Source: Lojkania enalia (taxonomy: Eukaryota > Ascomycota > Dothideomycetes > Pleosporales). From it: a stretch of 64,000 nucleotides of DNA. The notes under the pieces were generated by a model. The model had not been told where the DNA came from, did no database searches, and worked only from the letters and a program-made list of their open reading frames with translations. The stretch is taken from NCBI GenBank assembly GCA_010094045.1, contig ML986581.1, positions 1 through 64,000 on the forward strand. The letters are read 5' to 3'. Positions 46,755 through 59,115 of this stretch are shown here, piece by piece. A program made the translations under genes and the position numbers. Within the stretch, counting starts at the first letter, position 1, and each line of letters starts with the position of its first letter.

Positions 46755-47351
46755 ATGGATCGGGACCCTTGCCCATGGAACATTCTTAGCGATTTTGGAG
46801 GTGCATTCGCAATGGGCGTACGTTCTTTCCATCGCCTTTTCTTTAGCAGCAAGCGCTAACGATTGGCTCTAGGCTGTTGGTGGCACATTATGGCACGGAA
46901 TCAAAGGCGTAAGCAGACTTGCTAATCACCTCACGCGGCTCTGGCTCACATCGCTCGACGATAGTTTCGAAACTCTCCCTATGGCGAACGTCGAATCGGC
47001 GCCGTCACAGCGATCAAAGCCCGCGCACCTGTTCTCGGCGGCAACTTCGGCGTCTGGGGAGGTCTCTTTGGCACGTTTGACTGCGCTGTAAAGGGCATAA
47101 GGAAGAAGGAAGACCCGTGGAATGCCATCATCGCAGGCTTCTTCACCGGCGGCTCCCTTGCATTCCGTGGAGGCTATAAGGCCGCACGGAATGGAGCTAT
47201 TAGCTGTGCCATATTGCTTGCTGTTATCGAAGGAGTAGGCATCGGTTTCCAGAGGATGATGGCGGAGAACACGAGGCTTGAGGCCCCCCCACCGCCGCCC
47301 CAACAGCAAGGCAGCGCACCAGCTATCGGCGGACCAGTAATGGTAGCATAA
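46755..47351 (+). CDS. TIM17: Mitochondrial import inner membrane translocase Tim17
   Basis: Core subunit of the TIM23 complex, which imports presequence proteins across the inner mitochondrial membrane. Exons are 46755-46817, 46873-46908 and 46965-47351, giving 161 residues. The two introns fall in the most conserved part: DFGGAFAMG, then [12 protein letters not shown], then [48 protein letters not shown] and [12 protein letters not shown] complete the four-helix core. The N-terminus MDRDPCPW keeps the acidic and Cys residues typical of the family. The tail has PPPPPQQQ. The very high conservation makes the assignment secure; Tim23 and Tim22 lack this pattern. Confidence 0.96.
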
Positions 47352-49667
47352 TTTCATATAACGGGCTTCGTATGAGAAGACATTTAATATTCTCCTAGAA
47401 GAGCGGCGGTTTGGGGGTTTAGGAGTCCTTTTCGGATGGCTTGCATATCCCGCACCAGGTTTTTAATGGCTGCGGTCGGCGTTTCCTCACTCTCCTCATA
47501 CTTCTGTGCTATATCTGTACCGCATATCAAGAGCGCATGTAATTATAGCTTCGGATCTTAGAAGGTAAATGAATTCTTTGTACCTCTTATACATCACTTG
47601 ACGTGGCTTCTGTTTTACATAATGCTCACGCTGAGTTTCCGGCATTATGCCGCTCCTTATCTTTGAACCATATTGGACGTGGTCTTTGTGGTTTATCCCC
47701 TGCATTTTTTGCTTCACTTATATTAGGCACTCATTGTAGACTATTTCCGATACCGCGCAATGAAATAATTTCCGTTTTGAGCACCGAGCGCTACCAAGAA
47801 CCCCTGCTTTCAACGTCATGGTACCCGCCCAATATTGCAAGGTCACTATGGCTTTCGAAATTTTTTATCACTCAAACAATCTCCGCGCGGCCAGCTATAA
47901 AATCTCACACACCCACCCCAATAATCTTCTCCGTTTGCCATACTTCTCCCTCAAACTGTCTAATCTGAACAATCTAACCAACCTCTTCAGCAACACCGAA
48001 ATCGACTCCAAAGGTCCAAATTCTGCAATGGGCCGTCTTGTGGAGTAGATGGCGACTGCAAGTATCTAGGATGCGACCGACTCGGCGAAGCAGCCGAACC
48101 TGGTGGACGCTTTCCTCTAGCGCTAGCAAGAGACGTCAAATCGCCTGTTCACCAGACAAGATGAGCCAGGTCATGTGAACTAGGTGGATTCTTCAATCCG
48201 CAGCTGGCGGGACATGACGAGGACGAATTTCGAAGCCATAGTCGCTGAGATGATGGATCGATTAGTCAATGGCGGTTGTCTTGAAGCCCGTTTAATCCCA
48301 AGACACATCCATATTACCGATACTGGCTGTTTTCCCACTCACCCAACTCATTAGTCGACTATACTCTCCATCGCTTAGCAAATGGGGAGATCGTTGAAGG
48401 CAGGTCCCCTACACGGCCCTGGATGTGGCTTCTGCTGTTCAACTTGAACATGTGACAGCGAAATCCTACGGCATGGCAAATGCGCACATGCCAACGGAGA
48501 AGTAGGGGTCCTGGGATATTAGAATCATGGAGGAACGTATTGCGTAGAAGTGTAGGTTGGATCCGTCCCTGTGTTCTTGCCTACTGCTTACCCATGGCAT
48601 CCCAATTGGATATGTGGTCATCCTAGGAACGACTTCGTTAGGAAGTCTATCGATGATGTAATCAAGCAGTATGTAGATGGCAATTTCAGGGGACTAGACA
48701 AGACGGATGGTCAGCGCGAGGAGAGTGGAAAGGCTACTCAGAAAGCGATATCCCGCTTAGAATTCTAGAACATTGGCTGTCTCTAGAGATGATTCGCGGA
48801 CCAAGTTGGGGGTGAATGGGTGTTCCATGCGAGATTCTGCGACATGCATAGTTTAGAAATTCCCAAGATGAACAAAAAGTCAAGCTCTCAGCTTACGTGC
48901 ACTGTCTTATCTTCCATATCTCCGTTTTATACTCAAAGTGTTCTTTACGGATTTTATAAATTGCGCAGCGACGGGAAGATCAAATCTCCCTATGAGATCT
49001 TAAACTGATAAGTTTAGCGTCGAGCACGTGATATTCAGGACATAAATACATCTGGGATATGTATCGTGAAGAAAGGGGTCTGTAGCTCTCGTCGGAGGCT
49101 CATAAACCGCTTTGTTTTTGGTTTTGTTTTTATCGTTATTTTTATTTTTATTTTTTCGATACACAAACACTAGGCGGGTCGTGCACGAAATGTAAGTCCT
49201 CTATGCTTGTACGCGAAAGATAAATATAGTCTGCCGGTTAAGATGAAGATTAGCCATGCGCTATTCAATGAAAGGATGAGAAAGTCATGATCATCTCTGA
49301 GACAAGCTGCAAGATGGACGTCGCCCTTAGGTATGCGAAATATATATGAAAATCAATGCTACGTACCTTCGCCAGGCTTGCGACCGTTTGTTCGTGCGGC
49401 TGTCTACATTCAGCCTGCAAACTCTAAGTGAGTGATACGAAATTATATAGCATTTTGTTTTGATTCTCTCGATAAACATTAATTGAACGATAGAAATTGA
49501 GCCATGCCAGCCCGCTCAATTGGGCAGATTTTTGGCCCGTTAGATTCCTTCGCCTATGTAGTAATGAAATATTTCGTTGCCCTAGGGGACATATCCCCGG
49601 CCGCTAAAAGAGATTCATACACCGTCGAAGGCCTTGACGTGAATTCGATCTCCTATAATAACCCACT
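47352..49667. other. Gene-poor spacer, possible relics
   Basis: About 2.3 kb between convergent genes. Quasi-open stretches on the plus strand at about 48200-48760 are broken by stops and show no domain I can name. A T-rich low-complexity tract lies at about 49115-49160. No intact gene is supported. Confidence 0.5.
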
Positions 49668-51497
49668 TTAGTAATCGAAGTCTTCAAACACAACCTTCTT
49701 TCCCTCAAGCCAGCCCAAAACATCCTTCCTCAACGGCTTAGCTGCACAAAGATACCAAGTCTCTGCGCCCACCGCATCCAGATCGTCTTTATGAATCCTG
49801 CCTTTCTTGACCGTTGCACTCCAATTGGCCAACTGCGTCAATTTCTCATCACTACCGTCCGTAGCCGAACTCCCTGTGATGAATAGTGCCGTGCATTTAG
49901 CCAGTTCGGGATATCGTTGTAGCGTATCGGTCACGAGGTCTATATCTACTAATCGCGCCGTCCAGAACAACTTGAAATTTCCTGGAGATAGATCCAGACC
50001 AGACAGTTGACCCAAGAGAGGCGTGATCCCCACGCCACCCGCTAGAAACGGTGTGAGCTTGCCTTCTTCTTGCTGAATCTTGAATTCACCGCCGATACCC
50101 AGCAGTGGCACTTCGAAGCCCGCACGGTCGTTCTGTTTGAACAGATAGCTTGTTACGGGCCCAACCTCGCGAATCGTCATATCGAATTGTGTCTCTTTCC
50201 CACCAGTTCCCGGCGTCGAAGAAATGGTAAACGTCCGTACAAAGTCATCGTTCAAGCTCCTTGGATCATCATCCCGCATGTGCGAGTATCCGTAATCCAT
50301 ATCTTTAGAGAAATCCAACGCAGCCCATTGGCCAGGCGTGTACGCTATCCCTTCAGGAACTGAGAAGGTGAAACGAGATATTGTTGGTGTAAGCTTAGAT
50401 TTCCTAGTGAGTTGCGCGGTTTTCTGTGCTTTTGAGGCGGATAGAGATGATTTGATGTTGCCCTCCGAGGCTAGGGTTCTTACTAGGGGGTTATAGGGGG
50501 ATGGCATCTTTCGGGTGCCGCGGAATGGTAGTCCGGACTCTACGAATCTGGCTTCGTCTATTGTGATCTTGACCGCCAGGTTGCTTCCGGGTAGAAGCTG
50601 GGCTGCATGTTCCAATACGAGAATCTCGACAATGCCAGTGATGTAAAGCACGTTGCCGGCCTCGTAGTCGGGGAATGTGACGCCAATTTTCGGATTTATT
50701 TGCAGGTTACCGAGAGTTTGATAAAAACGGTTTCCAGAGTACTCCGGGTAGACAATTTCAGTGTCGGACAGGATTCTGGCAAAACCCAATAAGCCTCCTC
50801 GATGATTCGTGTCCATGTCCTCCACCGTGCTGCTTGAAAGGAAAAACATGTCTGCGCTTGAGATTAAAGCCTTTGCTTCCGCTGTTAGTGTTGACGACTG
50901 AGAGATGAGCTTCGAATTGGTCAACGCAGGCCGAAGTTCGTACTGGTTTAGATATTTTGGACAGTTCCCAAGACTCTGCTCGACCTTGTACACCAGCTGG
51001 AGTTGGTCCTGTCTTTCGGACGCACCCTCTGTCTTCTGCATTATATCCTCATAGTCAACATCGACTTCACCGAGAGCACCTGCAACCATGCGTCCACATA
51101 TTTTGACTCTCTTTCTTGTCATCAGATCGATTGCAAGCCCTGCAAGCATCTTTCCGCCAACGTCTCCATTGCGATCACCTTTGACCGTTTCCCCTTTCTC
51201 TATTCCTCCAACAAGCGCCTGAACCACGGGGTCATTGACGCTATCGACTAGAGTACGAGTCCCAATAATCCCACCTCCAAGCGGCTGAGAAAAGCCCGGC
51301 TGCCCGCCCCATAGTGTTGTCCAAGGTCGATTCTGTGAGTCCAAAGTACCGATAGCAAGAAGCGGCGCTCTTTGCAACATGAACGACGCCTGTGGAGTCA
51401 GCATTGAAGAAGTAGGATTATCGAGCTCCGGAACGTGGAGTAACTTCTGCATCATCGCTTCTCCCGCATTCCAGGGCATTCCCATTGAGAACGCCAT
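49668..51497 (-). CDS. PNPOx-like/FNR-type flavin oxidoreductase fusion
   Basis: Two-part flavoprotein, physiological substrate unknown. Single exon, 609 residues from the ATG at 51497. The N-terminal 330 residues contain two pyridoxamine-phosphate-oxidase-like FMN barrels (LLAIGTLDSQNRPWTTLWGG and DMFFLSSSTVEDMDTNHRGG). The C-terminal 230 residues are a ferredoxin-reductase module: FTPGQW-type AYTPGQWAALDF, the FAD motif VRTFTISS, GPVTSYLF and the NAD(P) motif LAGGVGITPLLGQL. No 2Fe-2S cluster, heme or cytochrome b5 domain follows, so electrons probably pass between the two flavin modules. Its closest architecture is that of fungal proteins annotated only as FAD-binding oxidoreductases. It shares a divergent promoter with the tetraspan protein gene. 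Confidence 0.85.
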   Translation of the reverse strand: MAFSMGMPWNAGEAMMQKLLHVPELDNPTSSMLTPQASFMLQRAPLLAIGTLDSQNRPWTTLWGGQPGFSQPLGGGIIGTRTLVDSVNDPVVQALVGGIEKGETVKGDRNGDVGGKMLAGLAIDLMTRKRVKICGRMVAGALGEVDVDYEDIMQKTEGASERQDQLQLVYKVEQSLGNCPKYLNQYELRPALTNSKLISQSSTLTAEAKALISSADMFFLSSSTVEDMDTNHRGGLLGFARILSDTEIVYPEYSGNRFYQTLGNLQINPKIGVTFPDYEAGNVLYITGIVEILVLEHAAQLLPGSNLAVKITIDEARFVESGLPFRGTRKMPSPYNPLVRTLASEGNIKSSLSASKAQKTAQLTRKSKLTPTISRFTFSVPEGIAYTPGQWAALDFSKDMDYGYSHMRDDDPRSLNDDFVRTFTISSTPGTGGKETQFDMTIREVGPVTSYLFKQNDRAGFEVPLLGIGGEFKIQQEEGKLTPFLAGGVGITPLLGQLSGLDLSPGNFKLFWTARLVDIDLVTDTLQRYPELAKCTALFITGSSATDGSDEKLTQLANWSATVKKGRIHKDDLDAVGAETWYLCAAKPLRKDVLGWLEGKKVVFEDFDY

Positions 51498-52205
51498 GAT
51501 TGATTCAGCACGAGGCTCTCCGGTGTTTGCTCCTGAGGTTTACTGTCTTCAACTCTTTATACGTTTTCTTGCTCCGTTCTACGTAACACCTAATAACTTA
51601 ATGCTGGGCAGTCTTCTTCAATCGCCGGCCGGCTGAGGATCTGCCGTATGTTTCGGCATTTGCTAAGCCAATCACGGCCGCGGACATTCCATTTAAATAG
51701 GTAGGTCAATGTCCAGAGCTTGAAGAGGGGAAATAATACGAGATCTTTACTAATCAAGCTTTGGAATCGTTCAGCCTCTCACGTGGGTCGACCCGCTCAC
51801 CCCGCTAGCTGGCGATCGACAGCTTGGCAGGAGCGGTCCAAGATGTAGGGTCTGATTCCTCATCATTTTTCAGCATCGGTATTTACTAAGAATAATGGCT
51901 ACATTTTGAAGACCGCTCCCTAACTTTGAGCTAGAGAGAGTTGATGCGAAATATACATGGTCCAGCCCGCTCGTATTCGCTATTGGTGACACCACTTGAA
52001 TTGTGGCTTGAGGCTGATCTACAGCTGAGCTACCAGACCTCCTGTTCGCCCGCTTTCAACATCCATCACAGTCCTCTAAACCTACGATCACATAGTTCAC
52101 GACGAAAGAGCACATTTCCGACAATACAGCCTCCTACATATCGCATTTTCCAATAGTTTAAGTTACCACTATCGACAGCACGCATAGCACAGCTCACTAC
52201 TCATC
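51498..52205. promoter_or_regulatory. Divergent promoter, flavoprotein / tetraspan gene
   Basis: A 708-bp spacer between two outward starts; no coding signal. CT-rich just before the right-hand gene. Confidence 0.4.
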
Positions 52206-53010
52206 ATGGTGCGAAAAGACCGGGTCAAACCAACCCACTACCCGCGCCTCCCCTTCCACATCCTGCGCAGCACCCAACTCATTTCCTCAATAATAGTCGC
52301 AGGAATAATGGCTCATTTTCTGCGCGAGCTGTCTCACGACCACTACCGACTGCCATGGACGTTCATCTTAGTATGCACACCATTCCCTCGTGCCTGAGTC
52401 CACCACATTCTCAGCCCAAACTAACACCATACAGCTGCTCGCCGTCTCCCTCCTAACACTCCTCTCCCTAACCCTTACCATCACCCTGCACCTCCTCCAC
52501 GGTCTCTCCCCGCTCCTTAACCTCTCTCTAAACTCCCTCCTCGCACTCCTCTGGACCGTCGGCTTTGCGCTGCTCACCTGGTGGTCCTCAGGAACCCTCT
52601 CCCACGTCTGCAACACCGCAAACTGGGACTCTGGCCTCGGCATTTCGATATGTAGGGAGTACAAGGCTTTGTTCTCGTTCTCGCTGCTCGGTTGGCTGGG
52701 CACAGTACTGGCGCTCGTCTTGGACGTAAATGTTTATCGCTCCACCAATCGGCGCGGGAAGTTTAGTGCTATACAGAATACAGATCATGGGCATGGTGGA
52801 TATGAGGGGAAGCGGGGGTATGATGACGGTGGGGATGTGCGGGTGGTAGTGCGTGGGCAAGAGAGCAATCCGAATCCGATGGCGAAGAAGAAGGCCAAAG
52901 TCAGTGAGGGGTATGCAGTACCCGAGGAGCAGTTTGCATATGATGAGGATACGGGGTACCATGGAGCTGGCGGACAGATTGAGCGGAGCAGTATAGAGGA
53001 TAGGATTTGA
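52206..53010 (+). CDS. MARVEL-like four-span membrane protein
   Basis: Small integral membrane protein of a fungal MARVEL-type family; role unknown. Exons are 52206-52370 and 52435-53010, giving 246 residues. Four hydrophobic segments can be read: STQLISSIIVAGIMAHF, FILLLAVSLLTLLSLTLTI across the intron, LALLWTVGFALLTWW, and FSLLGWLGTVLALVLDV. Between spans 3 and 4 a loop holds two Cys (HVCNTANWDSGLGISIC), as in related proteins. The remaining 90 residues form a charged, Gly/Asp-rich cytosolic tail. The intron keeps the reading inside the second span. The start MVRKDRVK is basic and cytosolic. Confidence 0.75.
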
Positions 53011-53396
53011 GGGCATTTTGGGATTATAGGCGTTTTTCTGGTTCCTGGTTTGTAGGATGTTAGTGCGGGTTTTCTCAAAATACGTAGGCACTGATTGGAC
53101 TGTTTTAGACGACTTGCATACTGGGTTTATGTCAGGGCATGATGCATGCTGTATGCTTGAGTTGATTTTGGATGCTTTTGGGCTTGTGGCAACATAATCC
53201 ATCTAGACTATAGTCTATGAATGCATATACATGTGTCCGACCATTCATACGGCATCTTAAATGGCTGTAAAGTCTTCCAGTCGCTTCTGTCTCTTTTGGC
53301 AATGAGCTAAGTACCAAGGAGTAGGAGTTAGAGCGTAAGAGCCCGGGTATTCTTGCTAGATGACGCAAAGTCCTTGAACCTGAGTAAAATGTTCGT
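53011..53396. other. Short convergent spacer
   Basis: A 386-bp 3'-to-3' gap between the tetraspan and ataxin-10 genes; nothing else seen. Confidence 0.5.
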
Positions 53397-56300
53397 TCAC
53401 CCCTTCCCATCGAAGCCTTTGTCCAGTTTAGCCAATGCCGCGGCATTCTCAGCGTCATGCCGAACGCCTTGCACCCTTGCTGGCAACTCGCGCATTACCT
53501 GCTGAACCAAAGCTTCGAGATCCTTCGGATCTCTTGTTTCTAATTTTGCCTTTCCTTTGTTCGTCGTGCCCGTAACAGGGACTTTTGGCTCTCTTTTCCT
53601 CAGCATGACCTGGCCTTTGTTGTCCATATATGTTTCATATCCCTGCTGATCGAGTACTTCTTCGGGAACTTTGACGCTGGCTTTGCCTGGCTGCGTGTTG
53701 GTGGTGGTCTGAGAAGATGAGGAAGGGGTGGTTTCGGATTCTTTGGAATACCGTTCAAGAGCACGAATACGCTCTTGGTTTTCTTTGTTGCCTTCCATGA
53801 GGAAACGCAAACACATAATGGCATGTTCACGGATATAAGGATTGTGCTCATCGTAGCTACAGCAATTAAGTACAGCCTCAATGCCGTTTAGTGGCCGGAT
53901 TTGGTCTTGCACTTGCTTGTTCTTCCAGACGAGCGAAGAGAGGACTAGGACGGCAAGTTTCTTGAGATTGCGCCATTCAAAGTCGGAAGGCTCATCTTGG
54001 GCCTCTTCAATGTATGGCCTCGGTGATGGCATATAGCCTTCCGGTGCAGGACCGTTGGTGGAGGTGTCGTAAGGCCGTTCGACAGCCACGGCTTGCGATG
54101 CTGTTTCAGCGAAAACCTGGGTGTTACCCCTGGCTGCAGCTGTAAGGGGTGGAATAGATATCTGCCCTTTTGGAATGGCGGTATCAAGCTCTTTGAGAAG
54201 AGTCACGAGCTCATTAGAGATTTCCCAGTTGCTCAACATGCCTTTCCAGGTTACATTTTCGGTGAGAATCGCGAAGAATTCAAGGTACTGATACACGCCT
54301 TCATACATGCGTTCCATGTCCCAAAGATTCAGAGGAAAGTCCTCAGGCTGGGCATGACCAGCTCGTATCTGTCCCTGAAGGAAAATGAGTGCACATGTCT
54401 GCGGGATGATGTGACGCCGAAATTCGGTGAGAAGGAAGTTAACCATGTGGGCATCACCCTGATCAACTTCCGGTGGCCCCGATTTCATCGAGCTTTTTGG
54501 GGGATTCCGAGTAGCTCGCGCGCGGAAGATATTGGTCAAAAGCTTCATGATAACTGCCTGCGCCGGGGAGATGATGTCTTTGGACCTGCTACGCTCATCA
54601 AAAACCGCTCTTCGGTAGGCAATAAGCTGCTTACTCTGATTCTCGGAATGCATGGTAGGCAAATGGCAATAGTTGATTCGCAAGAATTGCCTCCATAATC
54701 TTGACCATGAACTTGAAGTAGAGCTCTTCTTCCCGTAGATCCCAAGCTGCAACAAATATCAATAATTCCCTTAGAAGGTTCCTACCGTTATCTTGGGCTA
54801 GTAAAAGATGGCATCGCACACCATGCATACTTCTAATGCTACTGAGAACGGTGGGATCGTGGTGATATCCGGGTTGGCCCTCGGAAGGCTCGACGATCCC
54901 GGCCATGATTATCATCGGCAAAACCTCGATTTCGGTGGGCCCCAATATTAGCGGAACGTCAGTAAGCAGACCGCGGCCTTCATCGCCTGGAATATCGTCA
55001 TAATCGTCATCGGCTTCATCATCCTCAGGAGGAGGCGACGACGGGGAGGCTACATCTGATGTCAGCGCAGCCGTAGGACGATCCGTGTCTGGCTCTAGAC
55101 GCTTCAACAAGTCCTCTTTGCCATTTTGAAGGATCTCGGCCCCGAAGGAAGGCGGGTAAGTCACGCGGAAATCGATCTCACCTGCCGGGGAAGAGCGCCT
55201 GATGCCAGCATCCAGAACGGGTTCATCCAATATAGGTCTTGATGGTTGCTTTTCGTCTACCTTCGTATTACTCAATGTTTCACCCCTAGCATCATCGGGA
55301 GAGGCGGCAATCACGGCTGATCGCATCCTGTCTACCTCCACTTGCAACTGGTTGATGCTTTGCGCCAGTGCTTGGACGCTCTCCTCATTCTTGGCATGTT
55401 GGTCGATTACCTTGCGGTATGCACTAGACTGCGTGATTTCGTCCCGATAACGAGCGACAACATCAGCGTAAAGCACATTCCATTTCTGATGGCGTGAGAA
55501 CACTCCTTAATCCATATTCTTCCAAATTTTACTCACATTCTTTTCTTCTTCATTCATAGCCTGCCATCGTCTCTTGCACTCGGCGGCGATCTCGGTAGCC
55601 CCAGCTTTCTCTCCCTGCTGTGCAAGGGACTTCTTCACCTCGTTCCCTATCTCGCCAATGAAAAGAAGAAATGGCGATGATGCTGGCTGCTGAGGAATCC
55701 TGTACACTTCGGGGCCGTAAGGCGTTCGCCGTTGTTCACTTTGTGCCTGGTCAGCGTTTGCGTTTGCGCCTTCATCACGGCGAGGTAAATTATCCATCTG
55801 GTACTTCATATCTGCGAAATTAGGAAGCTCGTTATCAAGGTGGCTGTCGAAGAGGTCAATCCACAGCATGAGCTTCCGCTGCTCATTACGAGCAATCAAA
55901 TTGTTGAGATATTGGAGGCAGGTGATGAGCAGCTTCTTGTCTGAAAGCACAAATCAGCGACGTCGTGGTGAAGGCCTGCTATATCCCTCACAAGCATTGA
56001 TGACACTCTGCCATCTATCCTCCTCCTGTGTACCCGCTTCACCGTCATAACCCCTCGCGGTCACCCTCACACAGACGTTGATCAGGGCAAATATGTTCTT
56101 ATCAAACAATCTGTCCGCCGAGAGATTCTGCGCCTTCTCGCCAAATGTGAGCACATTGCGGGCTATAGCGACCAGCTGATTCAGTCTTTCAAGATCTTTG
56201 AGGAGACCTGCGGCATACGAAGCTATAAGAGGGCCAGAGAGTCCCTCGTATTCAGGCGCGGCGGGGTCTGGTGCTGCGAAGCATCGTTGTTCTAGAGTGG

Positions 56301-56773
56301 GAATCGCGGCTTTCAGGATGGCTGCCAGGTCATCCCAGAACTGGTGCGACAACCCGAGCTCCTCGCTTTGCACAGTCAGTATTTAACAAGTACATTGCAA
56401 GGCGCGGCGACGCATACCGGAGCTCAAAGCTACGCCGCGTCTCTTCAAGCGTCTTCTTGCAAACATTCTGGTCCAGCATGCGCAGCGTCTCGGACTTGAT
56501 ATAGCCAGGATTATTGAAGTGAATATTATACGGTCCGAGGGCGAGTCTCAACCTCGTGAGACGTGGATGCGCGGTGGGCTTCTCCTCCGGCTCTGGATCA
56601 TCCATGGCGGGCCGCGACCAGTCATGGAAAAGACGGTGTTGTGCGATCAAGTTGCGGTAGAGCCAGTAGCGGATCGGTGCTGGCGACTGAAGGATAGTTA
56701 TGGTCTTTTTCTCCACGAAAGCACCCACGGTCTTGTCCCAGGCGGCCTTCTGCGGCTGTCGATTGGCAGACAT
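53397..56773 (-). CDS. Ataxin-10/Ctr86-domain protein
   Basis: Large helical-repeat protein; yeast Ctr86 is essential and of unclear function, and human ataxin-10 is linked to cytokinesis. Five exons: 56418-56773, 55992-56365, 55537-55940, 54635-55485 and 53397-54588, giving 1058 residues. The intron at 54589-54634 is only 46 nt. The ataxin-10 domain lies near residues 865-935 with WKNKQVQDQIRPLNGIEAVL and, later, NPYIREHAIMCLRFLMEGN. The N-terminal third is helical. An acidic stretch (EDDEADDDYDD) lies near the middle, and the C-terminus is Lys-rich. The start is the ATG at 56773. The protein is longer than yeast Ctr86 (about 560 residues), as is usual in filamentous fungi. Confidence 0.83.
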
Positions 56774-57057
56774 TAGGACGATTCTGTGATGCCAAGACGC
56801 AGCTCAGATTTCTCGGTTAGAGTGCGGGATGCGGCGTCATCGGAGGGTTTGAGCTACCCCGCCACCGCCACCGCCACCGCCACCGCCACCGCCACCGCTA
56901 CTCCTCCGGTGTGCCTCGTCGACACCACTGCCTAGTACCATACCTGAGGCCCTGCCATGGTTTTCATCTGAAGGCACGATGGATCAACATCACGATTCGC
57001 TTCCCTCCTCTACGAACCAGCATGGAATCTCGAAGCAGTATATACACAATTCATTCC
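56774..57057. promoter_or_regulatory. Promoter of ataxin-10 gene with hexanucleotide repeat
   Basis: This spacer also holds the 3' end of the next HET gene. A run of CCGCCA units (about six and a half copies) lies at 56858-56898, some 85 bp upstream of the start codon, probably in the leader or core promoter. Confidence 0.6.
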
Positions 57058-59115
57058 CTATATTATCGCAACGGTAGTTCTCGGCGCCTGCATGAACCAC
57101 TCGAGATGTTTTCCTGGACTCCTAAATGCTCCCACTCTTTGATAGCTTCCATCACTGGCTTTCATTAATATTAGCCCGCGGACTTGATCTAGATCCCCCT
57201 CGGATGACGCAAACACTCCAACGCCAACGCCCAAGGTCAGACACCAAGCAATAGCTGTTTCACCGCCAATCGAGGATGATTTCTCATGCATCTTTGAAGC
57301 GTGCTGCAGCAACCAACCCAATTGGCAGCTGTCGACCGAGGCATTAAGTCGTTCAGATATACTCGGATCTAGTTGATATAGGGGCTTCTCACGGTCGAGG
57401 ACCCATGTTCCGACAGGCTGATGAACATCCGAAAGCACACTATGCCCATCAAAATACGCGGGTCGCAATGGCCCATTGATTTCCAACTCCGCGCTCTTTA
57501 AATGCCCGAATAAATTTTCCCGGTGCAAAGGTTCAGAGCGACACCCCAGGATCTCCGCAGAAGCCCTGAAGTTCCAGTACTTATCCACGTACTCGACAGC
57601 GGTGTCTAGTGATGCCCATGACCACGATGGTGCTCGCCATTCGGATGGAGCAACAGCGGAAGAGGATGGCACTCGTTCCCAGGTCAGATCCTCTACTAAG
57701 TCGTTTCGCCAGAGCCCTGCGGCATAGTCCCAACCGAAATTGGGATTTGCTAATCTCGCAATTGCGGATATGGCTGGTAGCTTATCCGACGGAACAGACA
57801 GGTTCCTCTTTGTGTAATCCCTGATTGTATTTCTCCAGAAACGTTTAAATCCACCGCCATGCTCTGGATAGTCATATCCTCGAAATAACTTGTGTGTCTG
57901 AAGGTAACGATCCAATGATCTGATACCGCCGCCATCGGAATGAAGCCTAATTCTACAGATCCAATACAGCCGCTCTCTACCGTAGTAGAGCTTCCTTGGG
58001 GATAGAATCGTTTCCTGGAGCGTCCAAGCGCGTTGGTTCAAGGGGTCAGTCTGTGGACTAATATCTTGGGACTCCGAATCCACCTCTAGGGTGAGAGATC
58101 CTGCGTCTTCGAATGCTTCGTCCCTGAGTCGGATGGTACAGCGCGTTTCTCTCGAATAAGTCATGTCCTCTAAACGAGAATTAAGAAACCCGTCGTGGCA
58201 GTTTTTGGTAGATGCAGCCACAAGTGTGATAGTCGCTTTGCTGTATATACTTCCCATTTTGCCTATCTCTGTTGCCTTATCTGTTTCTGAATCTTGCAAT
58301 ATGCAATATGAATCGATCCATAGAAAGCGAAGGCCTAGTCGCTGAGTGGCGGTTATTGCATCTAGTATGGTTTTCGGCATCCTTGAAGGCGGTATTGCCT
58401 TTACGTATTCCACAAGCAATGCTTCCGTCGTTGCATGTTTCTGCGGGCCCCCCCAGCAATAGCTTAGGGCAGCATATGAGCCTCTCTCGCCCGGTGTACT
58501 AAGATAAAGCCGTGGCAAGTTCTCCCCGTAGCCATTGACATCGATTAAGCGTTTGGGCAGAAAAGCGCCCTCGTATGCGGATTTCCAGTCTCGGCAAACG
58601 GGGTGTTGCTCAAAACATTCCTGCAATTTATTTGTCGCCCAAGAAAAGGCTCGGGATGAGCCGACATCGAGATGTGATCGTTCATTAGGAAAGAATTCGA
58701 AAGCCTGGTCATCTAAATGTGGATTAGGATATGCCAAAACCACTTATATGATGCTTGCTCGGTTAAACTTACCCTTGTCAGTTGTAGGAAGGAATTTCAA
58801 CTTATACTCGAATTTATCAACATCCACATAAATGATTACACGCTCCGGTTGTCCTGGTATCGCATAAAACCGATAAGTTCTTTCCGTTTCACCAACCCTA
58901 AACCCATCATTCCCATTCGCTATCTCCCAATCGACATATTCTTCATGCCTTTCTTTCAGGTGCTTACAAATTATACATCCTGCAAGAGAACCCTCAGATA
59001 TTTCGAAGATCTTCCTAGAGTATGTGGTGCCCATCTCGGTGAACATTTCTGACCGGGTCTGGTAAGATGCGAACAACTCCCGACATGCTGAACATGCACC
59101 ATCGATGACTTCCAT
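57058..59115 (-). CDS. HET-domain protein with N-terminal Cys-pair region
   Basis: Second heterokaryon-incompatibility-type gene. Exons are 58773-59115 and 57058-58712 (60-nt intron), giving 665 residues from the ATG at 59115. The first exon encodes about 115 residues with CSAC and CIIC pairs, a zinc-ribbon-like beginning common in this subclass. The HET domain, about residues 170-320, carries ALSYCWGGPQ, FLWIDSYCILQD, MGSIYSKATITLVA and LNQRAWTLQETILSPRKLYYG. The C-terminal 300 residues include PSWSWASLD, usual for the class, and no extra effector or repeat domain. It lies 1.2 kb from a decayed PNP-NACHT-ankyrin gene on the other strand. Confidence 0.9.

Noticed and set aside
48200..48760. 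Quasi-open plus-strand stretches
   Set aside because: Broken by several stops and no domain could be named, so not listed as a pseudogene.
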